64,000 bases of DNA from Liolophura sinensis (Eukaryota > Mollusca > Polyplacophora > Chitonida > Chitonidae): assembly GCF_032854445.1 (NCBI RefSeq), contig NC_088305.1, positions 17,781,717 through 17,845,716 on the forward strand, written 5' to 3'. This document shows, piece after piece, positions 36,173-49,129 of the stretch; the first letter of the stretch is position 1, and every line of letters starts with the position of its first letter. The translations under genes and the position numbers were made by a program. The notes below the pieces were generated by a model that made no database searches, was not told the origin of the DNA, and saw only the letters and a program-made list of their open reading frames with translations.

Positions 36173-36923
36173 GTAAGATCAATATCCGTATAGTCTAATA
36201 ATTTCATGTTATGGTACCATTGGTAAATGGATACTTCCTGTTGTACAGTCACACCATATACGTGTACATCAATGGATGGAGCATGTGAGATATATGCTGT
36301 ACTACGGTGTAAATCGCCTAGTAAAATAGACACATGAACGTAGATATAAGTAGCAAAAAACTGAACAGCATATGAAAGAAGACTTTTCTTGTATGGGGAT
36401 TTATATATTTTTGTTTTTTTGTTACTGTCTGAAAAGCTTTTTAATGTCATTGTATGTTAAATTTGATCACAACACAACATTTTGAGTAACTGCAGATCAT
36501 TGTGTTTAACATGAACTTGTTTTCCAATTAAGCTTACGCAATGTGCTAGTTGACGTGTAATTTGCCACTATTTAGTCATTTACATGAATAGTTATCATTA
36601 AACCTCAACTGAAACAAATCAACAAGGGGCCTTATATCACATTTTACATGCAACTATTTGGCATCTATCACACTGCCAGCGCTGCTCTGGATTTACTCTC
36701 TATGCTGTATGTTTGTAATAATATAATACTCTAATCAATCAAATAAATAAATAAATCAATATTTCGATATATCAACAGATAAAATACGAATGATTTCAAA
36801 GTCAAACAAACATTTAAGACATTTGAGCGGTCCCAGTGATTATTTACTGGAAAATGTATTTGTTTAATTTATCACGTTTTTTATTTACCCTTTTTATTTG
36901 TTTTTAGTTTCCAGACTTTCATA

Positions 36924-37659
36924 ATGGCCACTGTACCCAAAGTGCTTCTATTGGCTCTCGTTGCTGTCAACGTTTACAGCAGACCGTCGGAAAACAAATG
37001 GAAAAGTGAGTAAGAGGACTGTGAAGATTTTGTGCAGTTATCCACACGTAAAGTTAGCGTACAATGGGACAGCCGCCATCGTATAAGTGAAATGTTACTG
37101 CATAAAACACCAATCAAATAAATAAATGAAAAAAAATGACATAATCATCAATAATCAACGTACAAAACGTACAAAACGACAATTTCTATCATTTTTTAAA
37201 GTTTATGTCATTTTCCCTGGGCTATACCTCTTCCTAGCACCACAATGATGGACGCTGTCCAGTGCGTGAAATATCCAACATCAGCTATAGAAATAAATAA
37301 AAAAACATATATAAAAAGCGTTTATCACATTATTTTATGTGCTGTTTGTTTATGTTTCAGTCCCATGTGACGGTTATTATGAGGCCCTAGAAGTGATATG
37401 TGGTGGAGAGTCGGGGGCAGGGACACCAACTAGAGCTCGACGTGACGCCAATGTTACAACATCTGACGTCCGCGTCAATAGGACGAAAAGAAGTAATTCA
37501 TATGAAGAGTGTTCTTTTGACTACCCGATTTGCTCTGTGGGACTGAAGGAGAGGCTGTGTAGCGGTGCCTGTGAGGGATATTACTCCTACGACGGCAGCA
37601 CTCTCACGGTTGACTACCCCTGTCACGGGTTGTTCACAGTCGTTCTATGTAAGTCATAA
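36924..37659 (+). CDS. Copy 7: secreted 8-cysteine propeptide, NRTKR variant
   Basis: Joins 36924-37005 and 37361-37659; 126 aa, TAA stop. It has the NRTKR, SNSYEEC and YYSYDG changes of copy 5 but keeps LKERLC, so the Ser in copy 5 is private. The downstream flank also matches copy 5, whereas the promoter matches copy 2: a mosaic. AATAAA is at 37861-37866. Confidence 0.85.
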
Positions 37660-37909
37660 AGATACGTAGTCTTTCAAAGTTTGACGATACGATGACGTCA
37701 GACTATACAAACTTTTAGAAAATGGGTTTCTCCATTCTTGCTGGTGTAAAACCTATTTGTTTGACGGTTGGAATGATGATTCCATATCTGAATTGTTTTC
37801 CTTTGTGAACAGATTTTCTATGCGAGCTATTTATTGCCTTATTTATTTATCCAGTGTGATAATAAAGAAACATTGTTCATCTTCATTTTGTGACTTTGGT
37901 GTTGTATTA

Positions 37910-40162
37910 GTAGCAGAAATAATCTGAAAACTGAAAGTAATTGCACAAGCCCATGTAGTGTTTAAAGGAGATCCCAAGCGATTTTATCTTCACACTAAAT
38001 TTTCTCTACTCTGTAAAAATTAGTCCTGTTATTTTACAGCATAAAGTGCTGGCAATTTTGTGACCAGTGCTTTTAACTGTGTATTTACAGCACCCCTTGT
38101 TGGTCTATTGACTGTAGGAATACAAAGATATTTACTGCAAATTTTCAGCAGAACCAAGTGAAATTTAACAGAATGTGTTTTTTTGGATTCACAGCACATT
38201 GTAAAACAAAAATAAAGCACTGGTTCCAGATGCGGAATCTCAGTATGTTTGTCTGCACTCATACAGCGCTCTGTTGTAAATGTACACCATGTATTATGCA
38301 AAGCTACATTGAATGCCACTGAAGAACTACAACGTCTCTGGATGTAAAGTAACACTTCACAGCTGTTAAATTACAGTCAAGTATGCAGTAGGCCCACACT
38401 GAAAACTGCATTTTTTTATACACCAGCAAAAGGTGTATAGTTACTACCCCTGCTGTCAAACTACCGTGTCATTAACTTTAAATTTATACTGATTACTGCT
38501 GTAATTTCACATTAATCAATGAATAAAACTACACTGGAAAACCTGGAACTGCTGTAAATGTACATCCAAAACTGCTGGCAATAGTGTGACCAGTGCATTG
38601 CACTGTATATGTACAGCCACTAAACTGTTCTTCTTAACTATACATTAATAGCATGGCAATTTTGTATATTTACACACATTACACACAACTTTGTTTGGAA
38701 AAGTGTCCCACAAAATTAGAATGAATGACTGGTGTTCCCGTCATATGAAGATTGTTTCATCCATAAGAAGGGAACTGAAGTAAAAATACATACTTTGATA
38801 AACGGACAGACTTTCTCTAATATTTTCCATAATTAAAGGATATTTTTTATGAAGTTTGGTCCATGTCTTCTCAGTCTGCGGCTTTTCTTTATATCGCATA
38901 CCTGCAGGATATGTGCCGCCGTTGCGTTACAAGAGTCAAGGGTGGCGGGATTGCAGTGAAGAAAATTTTCTGATGTTTTCTCACCAAATTCTACCCTTTT
39001 TCTTCCGTTTCCCACGTTATAAATGATCTGAATCGATTCCGCTGGAATCAAACTATCGGTGTGCAGTTTGTCAGGACCAGCGCTGGGGATCTACTTTAAC
39101 TTAAAAGTGGATATATGTGTGTTTGTGTGAAAATTGATATGAATATTGAATTATTGATTTATTTGTTTAGTTGATTAGAGATTAACATTTGATTAAAGGC
39201 GTACAGCACACAAAGTAAATCCAGAGACTGACTACAGTGTGATACATGAGAAATGATCACACGTAATCGGTAAAATACGGCTTCTTTTCAGTTCACTTTA
39301 GTTAGCATTTTATTCTAACTGTTCATGCAAAACTTCAAACGTTGCAATTTACACGTCCTACCCCAAATCCCCACCCCCCACCCCACCCCCGTAGCACAAT
39401 GGCTTTATCAAAATTGGTAAAAGTGCAGTGATATTAATTGCATTTTCGCAAACGTCATTTGTCTAGAATTACTCGAAATTTTGTGTTATCATCACATTTA
39501 ACATACAATAAAATTCAAAATAATGCGATGGGACCAGACCTCGTGAATGCTTAGTGCACCAGCACAATCTTGGTTTGTGAAGGAATACAATATCATTAAC
39601 ACGTACAGCACTGAGATAAAAGATGGAGATGTGACGACAGCGTGATAGCTCCCAGAGTCATGGCATTCAATCGCTATTTGAAACTTGTAGTCTGTAGATA
39701 ATGTCTACATCGACTGCAAAGGTGGCCATACGCATCTCTGTGGGCCGATGATTTTGGAAACTGTTCATTAGAGTACCAAGTTGATGAATACTTGTGATAT
39801 ACTCCCCGGTCCAGTGTTAAACGGAATTAGATACAATTACGAAGTACTTTTTTGAGAGAGCCCTTTATTCGGTATCTAGATTCCTGATCAGGATGGTCCT
39901 TATTAGTTGACGGCTGGTGTACGAATTCCTGTTTTGACGCACAGATTTAGAAATTGACTATTTAAAACAAATAAATAAGAACGACTGGATACTAATGCAA
40001 AGGAAGCGTAGAATGTTCTATATTGTGAAGCGTTTAACGTCGATTTGTAAACACATTCCAGCAGATGTTCTTAGATGCTGGATAAAACATACAGGTCACC
40101 ATTCACAACCAAAAACGAGTGCTATTCCTCATCTTGCTACATTCTCAGATAAAAAAAGCAGT
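37910..40162 (+). repeat. Unit 7 intergenic 3' block
   Basis: Standard single-segment block with C tract at about 39357-39390. No gene seen. Confidence 0.7.
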
Positions 40163-40355
40163 GGGGCCTACGTGACTCAGACGGTTAGCGCGCTAGCGCA
40201 GCGTAATGACCCAGAAACCTCTCGCCAATGCGGTCGCTGTGAGTTCAAGTCCAGCTCATGCTGGCTTCCTCTCCGGCCCTAAGTGGGAAGGTCTGACAGC
40301 AACCTGCGAATGGTCGTGGGTTTCCCCCGGGCTCAGCCCGTTTTCCTCCCGCCAT
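40163..40355 (+). mobile_element. SINE, forward member of inverted pair
   Basis: Ends at CCTCCCGCCAT (one base change) directly before the reversed SINE tail. Confidence 0.85.
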
Positions 40356-40621
40356 ATTATTTATTTATTTGATTGGTGTTTTATGCCATACTCAAGAATG
40401 TTTCACTTATTCGACGGCGGAGAGCTTTATGGTTGGAGGAAACCGGGCACAGCCTGGTGGTAACCAACGACCTTTCGCAGGCTACTGGCAGACCTTCCCA
40501 CCTACGGTCGAAGAGAAAGCCAGCAAGACCTGGACTTGAACTCACAGCGACTGCATTGGTGAGAGGCATCTGGGTCATTACGCTGCACGAGCGCGCTAAC
40601 CAACTGAGCCGCAGGGGGTCC
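40356..40621 (-). mobile_element. SINE, reverse member of inverted pair
   Basis: A-tail at left; head at GCAGGGGGTCC. Confidence 0.85.
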
Positions 40622-41649
40622 AGATAATTTTCCATGAGTGAAGTAAGATATATAAATTTTGTAGACGTGTTGTAAGTATATACATTGCAAAAGCAAAATA
40701 AGCTTTATGTTTACAATAATTTTTGTATTTAAAGCCATAAACAGGCAGAGCTTGAATACGCCGTTCCCTGGAAGAATTGAAGGAGAAACAGAAGCACGGA
40801 CGAGTGTTTAAAATTTCATACAGGTTAGTTATGCATGCATGAAAAGTTTTGTGAAAGTAAATCTATAATGTCAACTCATACAATGCCACTGGTGAAAAAA
40901 AAATGGTGATCGATAAAACACGGGATTTTGTCAACACGAGCAGGATTCGAACCTGCCTTCTCTCTGATAAATGTCCCCCTCTCATGCCTGTTCTCTGTAC
41001 ATGCTGATAATACCGATAAATACACTTTATACGAAAACAAAAGACGAGCTTAACTGTATATTTAGAGCTAAATGGAAGGAGAGCAACTAGTTGAAGCTTT
41101 GCAAATAGAGAATATTTCTCAGTAATTGGGTTTTACTCTCACGAGTTTCTCAAAAATAAACAAGGCCAGCTACGAATAGGCATGTCGGATGAAAATCGGA
41201 TATATTGCCAGTTTACTTTAGTTATGGTTTTATTGATATTTCGGTTGCAATCGTTAAGGTGACGTTGTCATTTTAGAAACATCCCTTTGTCAAAGGTGTT
41301 CTCGGAATGAACGTATTAAGTCAGAATAAGTGCTTGCGAATGAATAGGTATTTATGGTAGACTTACGAAATACTTAGAACAAAGAATGACGCCGGTTATC
41401 GCGTAATTTAATCGCCCTTTTTCACAAATCAATTGTGAATCAAATACAAATCTTCCCAAACACTTTACAACTTGTGAAGTTATTTATCTTTGCTAAAATC
41501 GAACTATCTATAACTCGCGGTTCCAGTGGATAGTTTACAGGGTTATGGAAATTAAGGGCAAAGAAAAAAATAATCCACATCTCCAAAATAAGTGAAAATA
41601 ATTTCTATTAATAATGTTTTCTGATTAGTATGCAGAAATCTAGATTGTT
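40622..41649 (+). repeat. Unit 8 upstream 5' block
   Basis: 5' block with T-arm-like relic at 40940-40956 and a deletion near 41235 relative to units 5-7. Confidence 0.65.
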
Positions 41650-41749
41650 ATCCTACTCGGTAGAGTATAAAAGCATGTGGGAACTGTTTCTAGTAGAATC
41701 ATTCCAGTGGCCGCTGTCTCTACCCACATAGACCTAGTTCTACATTCAG
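41650..41749 (+). promoter_or_regulatory. Copy 8 promoter and exon 1 (no ATTGG)
   Basis: TATAAAAG at 41666-41673, upstream CCTACTCGG as in copy 5. Exon 1 ends at 41749 (CATTCAG) before GTAAGATT. Intron 1 is 41750-42479. Confidence 0.7.
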
Positions 41750-42495
41750 GTAAGATTACTATCCGAATAGTCAAATAATTTCATGTTATGGTACCTTTAG
41801 TAAATGGATACTTCCTGTTGTACAGTCACACCATATACCTGTACGTCAATGGATGGAGCATGTGAGATATATGCTGTAGTAAGGTGTAAAACACCCAGTA
41901 AAATAGACACATAAACGTAGATATAACGTGGCAAAAAAAAACTGAACAGCATACAAAAGAAGATTTTTCTTGTATGGGAATTTATATATTTTTGTTTTTA
42001 TGTTATTGTCTGAAAAGCTTTTTAATGTCATTATATGTTAAATTTGATGACAACACAACATTTTTAGTAACTGCAGATCAGTGACGTCTATTAAACTGTG
42101 CTTAACATGAACTTTTTACTTAATTAAGCTTACGCAATGTGCTAGTTGACGTGTAATTTGCCACAATTTAGTCATTTACATGAACAGTTATCATAAAACC
42201 TCAACTGAAGCAAATCAACAAGGCCCCTTTTTTCACCTGTTACGTTCAACTATTTGGCATCTATCACACTCTCCATGCTGTACGTTTGTAATGATATAAT
42301 ACTCTGATCAATAAAATCAATTAATAAATCAATATTTCGATATATCAACAGATAAAATACGAATGATTTCAAAGTCAAACAAACATTTAAGACCTTTGAG
42401 CGGTCCCACTGATTATTTACTGGAAAATGTATTTGTTTAAATTATCACGTTTTTTATTTACCCTTTTTTTTGTTTTTAGTTTCCAGACTTTCATA

Positions 42496-43230
42496 ATGGC
42501 CACTGTACCCAAAGTGCTTCTATTGGCTCTCGTTGCTGTCAACGTTTACAGCAGACCGTCGGAAAACAAATGGAAAAGTGAGTAAGAGGACTGTGAAGAT
42601 TTTGTGCAGTTACCCACACGTAAAGTTAGAGTACAATGGGACAGCCGCCATCGCATAAGTGAAATGTTACTGCATAAAGCACCAATCAAATAAATAAATG
42701 AATAAAAATCACACAATCATCAATAATCAACGTACAAAACTTGCAAAACGACAATTTCTATTAATTTTTAAGTTTGTGTCATTTTCCCTGGGCTATACCA
42801 CTTCCTAGCGCCACAATGATGGACAGTGTCGAATGTGTGAAACATCCAACATCAGCTATAGAAATAAATAAAAAAACATATATGAAAAGCGTTTATCACA
42901 TTATTTTATGTGTTGTTTGTTTATGTTTCAGTCCCATGTGACGGTTATTATGAGGCCCTAGAAGTGATATGTGGTGGAGAGTCGGGGACAGGGACACCAA
43001 CTAGAGCTCGACGTGACGCCAATGTTACAAAATCTGACGTCCGCGTCGATAGGACGAAAAGAGGTGGTTCAAGTCAGGAGTGTTCTTTTGACTACCCGAT
43101 TTGCTCTGTGGGACTGAAGGAGAGGCTGTGTAGCGGTGTTTGTGAGGGATATTACTCCTACTACGGCAGCACTCTCACGGTTGACGACCCCTGTCTCGGG
43201 TTGTTCACAGTCGTTCTATGTAAGTCATGA
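42496..43230 (+). CDS. Copy 8: secreted 8-cysteine propeptide
   Basis: Joins 42496-42577 and 42932-43230; 126 aa. Differences from copy 2 are Thr for Ala before the first site, Lys for Thr after the NVT sequon, SSQEC, Val in the C-x-G-x-C motif (GTT for ACC, two base changes), and the DDPCLG ending. All cysteines and processing sites remain. AATAAA is at 43450-43455. Confidence 0.85.
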
Positions 43231-43499
43231 AGATACCTAGTCTTTCAAAGTTTGACGATATGATGACGTCAGACTATACAGACTTTTAGAAAATGGCTTT
43301 TCTTGTTGGTGTAAAACCTATGAAAGAATGCGGCTCAGAGAACATTTATTTGAGATTTGGAATGATGATTCTATATCTGAATTGTTTTCCTTTGTGAACG
43401 GTTTTTTCATGCAAGCTATTTATTGCCTTATTTATTTATCCAGTGTGATAATAAAGAAACATTGTTCATCGTCAATTTTGTGAATTTGGTGTTGTATTT

Positions 43500-45680
43500 G
43501 AAGCAGAAATAATCTGAAAACTGAAAGTAATTGCACAAGCCCATGTAGTGTTTATAGGAGATCCCAAGCTATTTGATCTTCAGACTAAATTTTCTCTACA
43601 CTGTAAAAATTAGTCCTGTTATTTTACAGCATAAAGTGCTGGCACTTTTGTGACCAGAGCTTTTAACTGTGTATTTACAGAACCCCTTGTTGGTCTATTG
43701 ACTGTAGGAATACAAAGATATTTACTGCAAATTTTCAGCAGAACCTAGTAAAATTTAACAGAATGTGTTTGTGGATTCACAGCACATTGTGAAACAAAAA
43801 TAAAGCACTGGTTCCAGATGAGGTATCGCAGTATGTTTGTCTTTACTAATACAGTGCTTTGTTGCGAATGTATTATGATGTATCACCATGTATTATGGAA
43901 ATCTACATTGAATGCCAGTGAAGAGCTACGACGTCTCTGGATGTAAAGTAACACTTCACAGCTGTTAAATTACAGACAAGTATGCAGTAGGCCCACACTG
44001 AAAACTGCATTTTTTATACACCAACAAAAGGTGTATAGGTACTACCCCTGCTGTCAAACTACAGTATCATTAACTTTAAATTTATACTGATTACTACTGT
44101 AATTTCACAGTAATCAATGAATAAAACTACACTAGAAACCTGGAACTGGTGTAAATGTACATCCAAAACTGCTGGCAATAGTGTGACCAGTGCATTGCAC
44201 TGTATACGTAAGCCACTAAACTGTTATTTTTAACTTTACAATAATAGCATGGCAATTTGTATATTTACACACAACTTTGTTTGGAAAAGTGTCCCACAAA
44301 ATTAGAATGAATGACTGGTGTTCCCGCCATGTGAAGATTGTTTGATCCTTAAACAGGGAACTGAAGTAAAAATACATACTTTGATAAACGGATAGACTTT
44401 CACTGATATTTTCCGTAATCACAGGGTATTTTTTATGAAGTTTGCTCCATGTCTTCTCAATCTGTGGCTTTTCTTGATATCGCATGCCTGCATGATATGT
44501 GCCGCCGTTACGTCACAAGAGTCAAGGGTGGCGGGATGGCAGTGGAGAAGATTTACTGATGTTTTCTCACTAAATTCTACCGTTTTTCTTCCTTTTCCGT
44601 CGTTATAAATGATCAGAATCGATTCCGTAGGAATCAAACTATCGGTGTGCAGTTTGTCAGGCCCAGCACTGGGGATCTACTTTAACTTGAAAGTGGCTCT
44701 GTGTGTGTGTGTGTGTGTGTGAAAATTGATATGAATAGTGAGTTATTGATTTATTTGTTTATTTGATTAGAGATTAACATTTGATTAAAGGTGTACAACA
44801 CACAGAGCAAATCCAGAGAGTGACTACAGTGTGATAGATGAGAAATGATCACACGTAACCGGTGAAATACGGCTTCTTTTCAGTTCACTTTAGTTAGCAT
44901 TTTATTCTAATTGTTCATGCAAAACTTCATAGCACAATGGCTTTATCAAAATTGGGTAAAAGTGCAGTGATATTAATTGCATTTTAGTAAACGTCACTTG
45001 TCTAGAATTACTCGAAATTTTGTGTTATCATCACATTTAACATACAATAAAATTAAAAATATGCAATGGGACCACTCTTTGTGAATGCTTAGTGCACCAG
45101 CACAATCTTGGTTTGTGAAGGAATGCGATATCATTAACACGTACAGCACTGAGATAAAAGATGGAGATGTGACGACAGCGTGATAGCTCGCAGAGTCACG
45201 GCATTCAATCGCTATTTAAAACTTGTAGTCTGTAGATAATGTCTACATCGACTGCAAAGATAGCCATATGCATCTCTGTCGAGCGATGATTTTGGAAACT
45301 GTTTATTAGAGTACCAAGTTGATGAATACTTGTGATATACTGCCTGGTCCCGTTATTATAAAGTACATTTCTGAGAGAGTCCTTTATTCGGTATCTAGAC
45401 TGCTGATCAGGAAGGTCCTTATTAGTTGACGGCTGGTGTACGAATTTCTGTTTTGACGCACAGATTTAGAAATTGACTATTTACAACAAATAAACAAGAA
45501 CGACTGGGCACTAATGAAGAAGAAGCGTAGAATGTTCTATATTGTGAAGCGTTTAACGTCGGTTTGTAAACACATTCCAGCAGATGTTCTTAGATGCTGG
45601 ATAAAACATACAGGTCACCATGCACAACCAAAAACGAGTGCTATTCCTCATCTTGCAACATTCTCAGATAAAAAAGCAGT
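43500..45680 (+). repeat. Unit 8 intergenic 3' block, C tract deleted
   Basis: Standard block with TG microsatellite at about 44700-44721. The C-rich tract present in other units is missing at about 44927, where AACTTCA joins TAGCACAATGG. Confidence 0.7.
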
Positions 45681-45873
45681 GGGGCCTACGTGACTCAGGC
45701 GGTTAGCGCGCTAGCGCAGCGTAGTGACCCAGAAACCTCTCACCAATACGGTCGCTGTGAGTTCAAGTCGAGCTCATGCTGGCTTCCTCTCTGGCCCTAA
45801 GTGGGAAGGTCTGACAGCAACCTGTGAATGGTCGTGGGTTTCCCACGGGCTCAGCCCGTTTTCCTCCCACCAT
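45681..45873 (+). mobile_element. SINE, forward member of inverted pair
   Basis: Same flanks and truncation as in the preceding units. Confidence 0.85.
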
Positions 45874-46139
45874 ATTATTTATTTATTTGATTGGTGTTTT
45901 ATGCCATATACAAGAATGTTTCACTTATTCGACGGCGGAGAGCTTTATGGTTGGAGGAAAGCGGGCACAGCCTGGTGGTAACCAACAACCTTTCGCAGGC
46001 TACTGGCAGACCTTCCCACCTACGGTCGAAGAGGAAGCCAGCAAGACCTGGACTTGAACTCACAGCGACTGCATTGGTGAGAGGCATCTGGGTCATTACG
46101 CTGCACGAGCGTGCTAACCAACTGAGCCGCAGGGGGTCC
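45874..46139 (-). mobile_element. SINE, reverse member of inverted pair
   Basis: A-tail at the junction; head at GCAGGGGGTCC. Confidence 0.85.
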
Positions 46140-47249
46140 AGATAATTTTCCATGAGTGATGTAAGATATATAAACTTTGTAGACGTGCTGTAAGTATATA
46201 CATTGCAAAAGCTAAATAAGCTTTATGTTTACAATAATTTTTGTATTTAAAGCCATAAACAGGCAGAGCTTGAATACGCCGTTCCCTGGAAGAACTGAAG
46301 GAGAAACAGAAGCACGGCCGAGTGTTTAAAATTTCATACAGGTTAGTTATGCATGCATGAAAAGTTTTGTGAAAGTAAATCTATAATGTCAACTCATACA
46401 ATGCCACTGGTGAAAAAATATGGTGATCGATAAAACACGGCGTTTTGTCAACACGAGCAGGATTCGAACCTGCCTTCTCTCTGATAAATGTCCCCCTCTC
46501 ATGCCTGTTCTCTGTACATGCTGATAATACCGATACATAGACTTTGGACGAAAACAAAAGACGAGCTTATATATTGTATATTTAGAGCTAAATGGAAGGA
46601 GAGCAATTAGTTGAAGTTTTGCAAATAGAGAATAATTCTCAGTAATTGGGCTTTACTCTCACGAGTTTTGCAAGATTTTATAAGGCGAGCTACGAATAGG
46701 CATGTTGGATGAAAATCGGATCTATTGCCAGTTTACTTTAATCATGGTTTTACTGGTATAAGTTCGAGATGCCAAAAAAGTAAAAAAAAAAATCTCCTAG
46801 TATAAGTTAATTAGAATTCGGCGACAATTTCAAAAAGTTCAAATATTTGGGTTGCAATAGTGAAGGTAACGTTATCATTTCAGAAACATCAATGTGTCGA
46901 AGCTATTCTCAGAATCAGTGTATTAAGGCAGAATGAGTGCTTGCGAATGAATAGCTATTTATGACAGACTTACGAAGAACATAGAACCAAGAATGACCCC
47001 GGTTGTCGCGTAATTTATTCGCCCTTTTTCACAAATCAAATGGAAATCATATACAAATCTTCCCAAACATTTCACAACTTGTGAATTTATCTCTTGCTAA
47101 AATCGAACTATCTGAAACTCGCCGTTCCGGTGGATAGTTTTTTGGGTTAAGGAAATTAAGGGCAAAGAAAAAAGTCCACATTTCCAAAATAAGTGAAAAG
47201 AATTTCTATTAATAATGTTTTCTGATTAGTATGTAGAATTCTAGATTGT
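46140..47249 (+). repeat. Unit 9 upstream 5' block
   Basis: Full-length block with T-arm-like relic at 46457-46473. Confidence 0.65.
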
Positions 47250-47350
47250 TATCCGATTGGGTAGAGTATAAAAGCATGTAGGAACTGTTTCTGGTAGAAT
47301 CATTTCAGTGGCCGCTGTCTCTACCCACACAGAACTAGTCCTACATCCAG
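47250..47350 (+). promoter_or_regulatory. Copy 9 promoter (ATTGG type) and exon 1
   Basis: TATAAAAG at 47267-47274 with ATTGG just upstream; exon 1 ends at 47350 before GTAAGATT. Very close to copy 3. Intron 1 is 47351-48106. Confidence 0.7.
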
Positions 47351-48122
47351 GTAAGATTAGTATCCGTATAATCTAATAATTTCATGTTATGGTACCACTG
47401 GTAAATGGATACTTCCTGTTGTACAGTCACACCATATACGTGTACATCAATCGATGGAGCATGTGAGATATATGCTGTAGTAAGGTGTAAAACACCCAAT
47501 AAAATGGACACATAAACGTAGATATAACGTAGCAAAAAAAAAAACAACTGAATAGCATATGAAAGAAGACCTTTCTTGTATCGGAATTTATACATTTTTG
47601 CCTTTATGTTAATGTGTGAAAAGCTTTTTAATGTCACTGAATATTAAATTTGATCACAAGAAAACATTTTGAGTAACTGCAGATCATTGACGTCTATTAA
47701 ATTGTGTCTAACATGAACTTTTTACTTAATTAAGCTTACGCAATGTGCTAGTTGACGTGTAATTTGCCACTATGTAGTCATTTACATGAACAGTTATCAT
47801 AAAACCTCAACTGCAGCAAATCAACAAGGGACCTTATTTCACATGTTACGTTCAACTATTTGGCATCTATCACACTGCCGGCGCTGATCTGGATTTACTC
47901 TCCATGCTGTACGTTTGTAATAATATAATACTCTGATCAATAAAATCAATTAATAAATCAATATTTCGATATATCAACAGATAAAATACGAATGATTTCA
48001 AACTTAAAGCAACATTTAAGACATTTGAGCGGTCCCAGTGATTGTTTCCTGGAAAATGTATTTGTTTAATTTATCACGTTTTTTATTTACCCTTTTTTGT
48101 TTTTAGTTTCCAGACTTTCATA

Positions 48123-48866
48123 ATGGCCACTGTACCCAAAGTGCTTCTATTGGCTCTCGTTGCTGTCAACGTTTACAGCAGACCGTCGGAAAACAAATGG
48201 AAAAGTGAGTAAGAGGACTGTGAACATTTTGTGCAGTTATCCACACGTAAAGTTCGCGTACAATGGGACAGCCGCCATCGTATAAGTGAAATGTTACTGC
48301 TTAATACACCAATCAAATAAATAAATGAATAAAAATCACATAATCATCAATAATCAACGTACAAAACTTGGAAAGCGACAATTTCTATCAATTTTTAAGT
48401 TTGTGTCATTTCTCCTGGGCTATACCGCTTCCTAGTAGGCCTATCACAATGATCGACGCTTTCGAATGCGTGAAACATCCAACATCAGCTATAGAAATAA
48501 ATAAAAAAACATATATGAAAAGCGTTTATCACATTATTTTATGTGTTGTTTGTTTATGTTTCAGTCCCATGTGACGGTTATTATGAGGCCCTAGAAGTGA
48601 TATGTGGTGGAGAGTCGGGCGGGGTATGGCCAGCAACGAGAGCTCGACGTGACCCCAATGTTTCAACATCTGACGTTCGCGTCGATAGGACGAAAAGAAG
48701 TGGTTCAAGTCAGGAGTGTTCTTTTGACTACCCGATTTGCTCTGTGGGACTGAAGGAGAGGCTGTGTAGCGGTACCTGTGAGGGATATTACTCCTACTAC
48801 GGCAGCACTCTCACGGTTGACGACTCCTGTCTCGGGTTGTTCACAGTCGTTCTATGTAAGTCATGA
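48123..48866 (+). CDS. Copy 9: secreted 8-cysteine propeptide, GGVWPA variant
   Basis: Joins 48123-48204 and 48565-48866; 127 aa. It shares the GGVWPATRARR segment and the Pro after RARR with copy 3, but has an NVS instead of NVT sequon, Thr in C-x-G-x-C, and DDSCLG with Ser before the seventh cysteine. AATAAA is at 49073-49078. Confidence 0.85.
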
Positions 48867-49129
48867 AGATACCTAGTCTTTCAAAGTTTGACGATATGAT
48901 GACGTGAGACTATACAGACTTTTAGAAAATGGCTTTTCGCCTTCTTGCGGCTTACAGAACATTTATTTGAGGTTTGGAATGATGATTCGATATCATCGAA
49001 TTGTTTTTCTTTGTGAACAGTTTTTTCATGTAAGCTATTTATTGCCTTATTTATTTATTTATCCAGTGTGATAATAAAGAAACATTGTTCATCCTCAGTG
49101 TTGTGAATTTGGTGTTGTATTAGAAGCAG

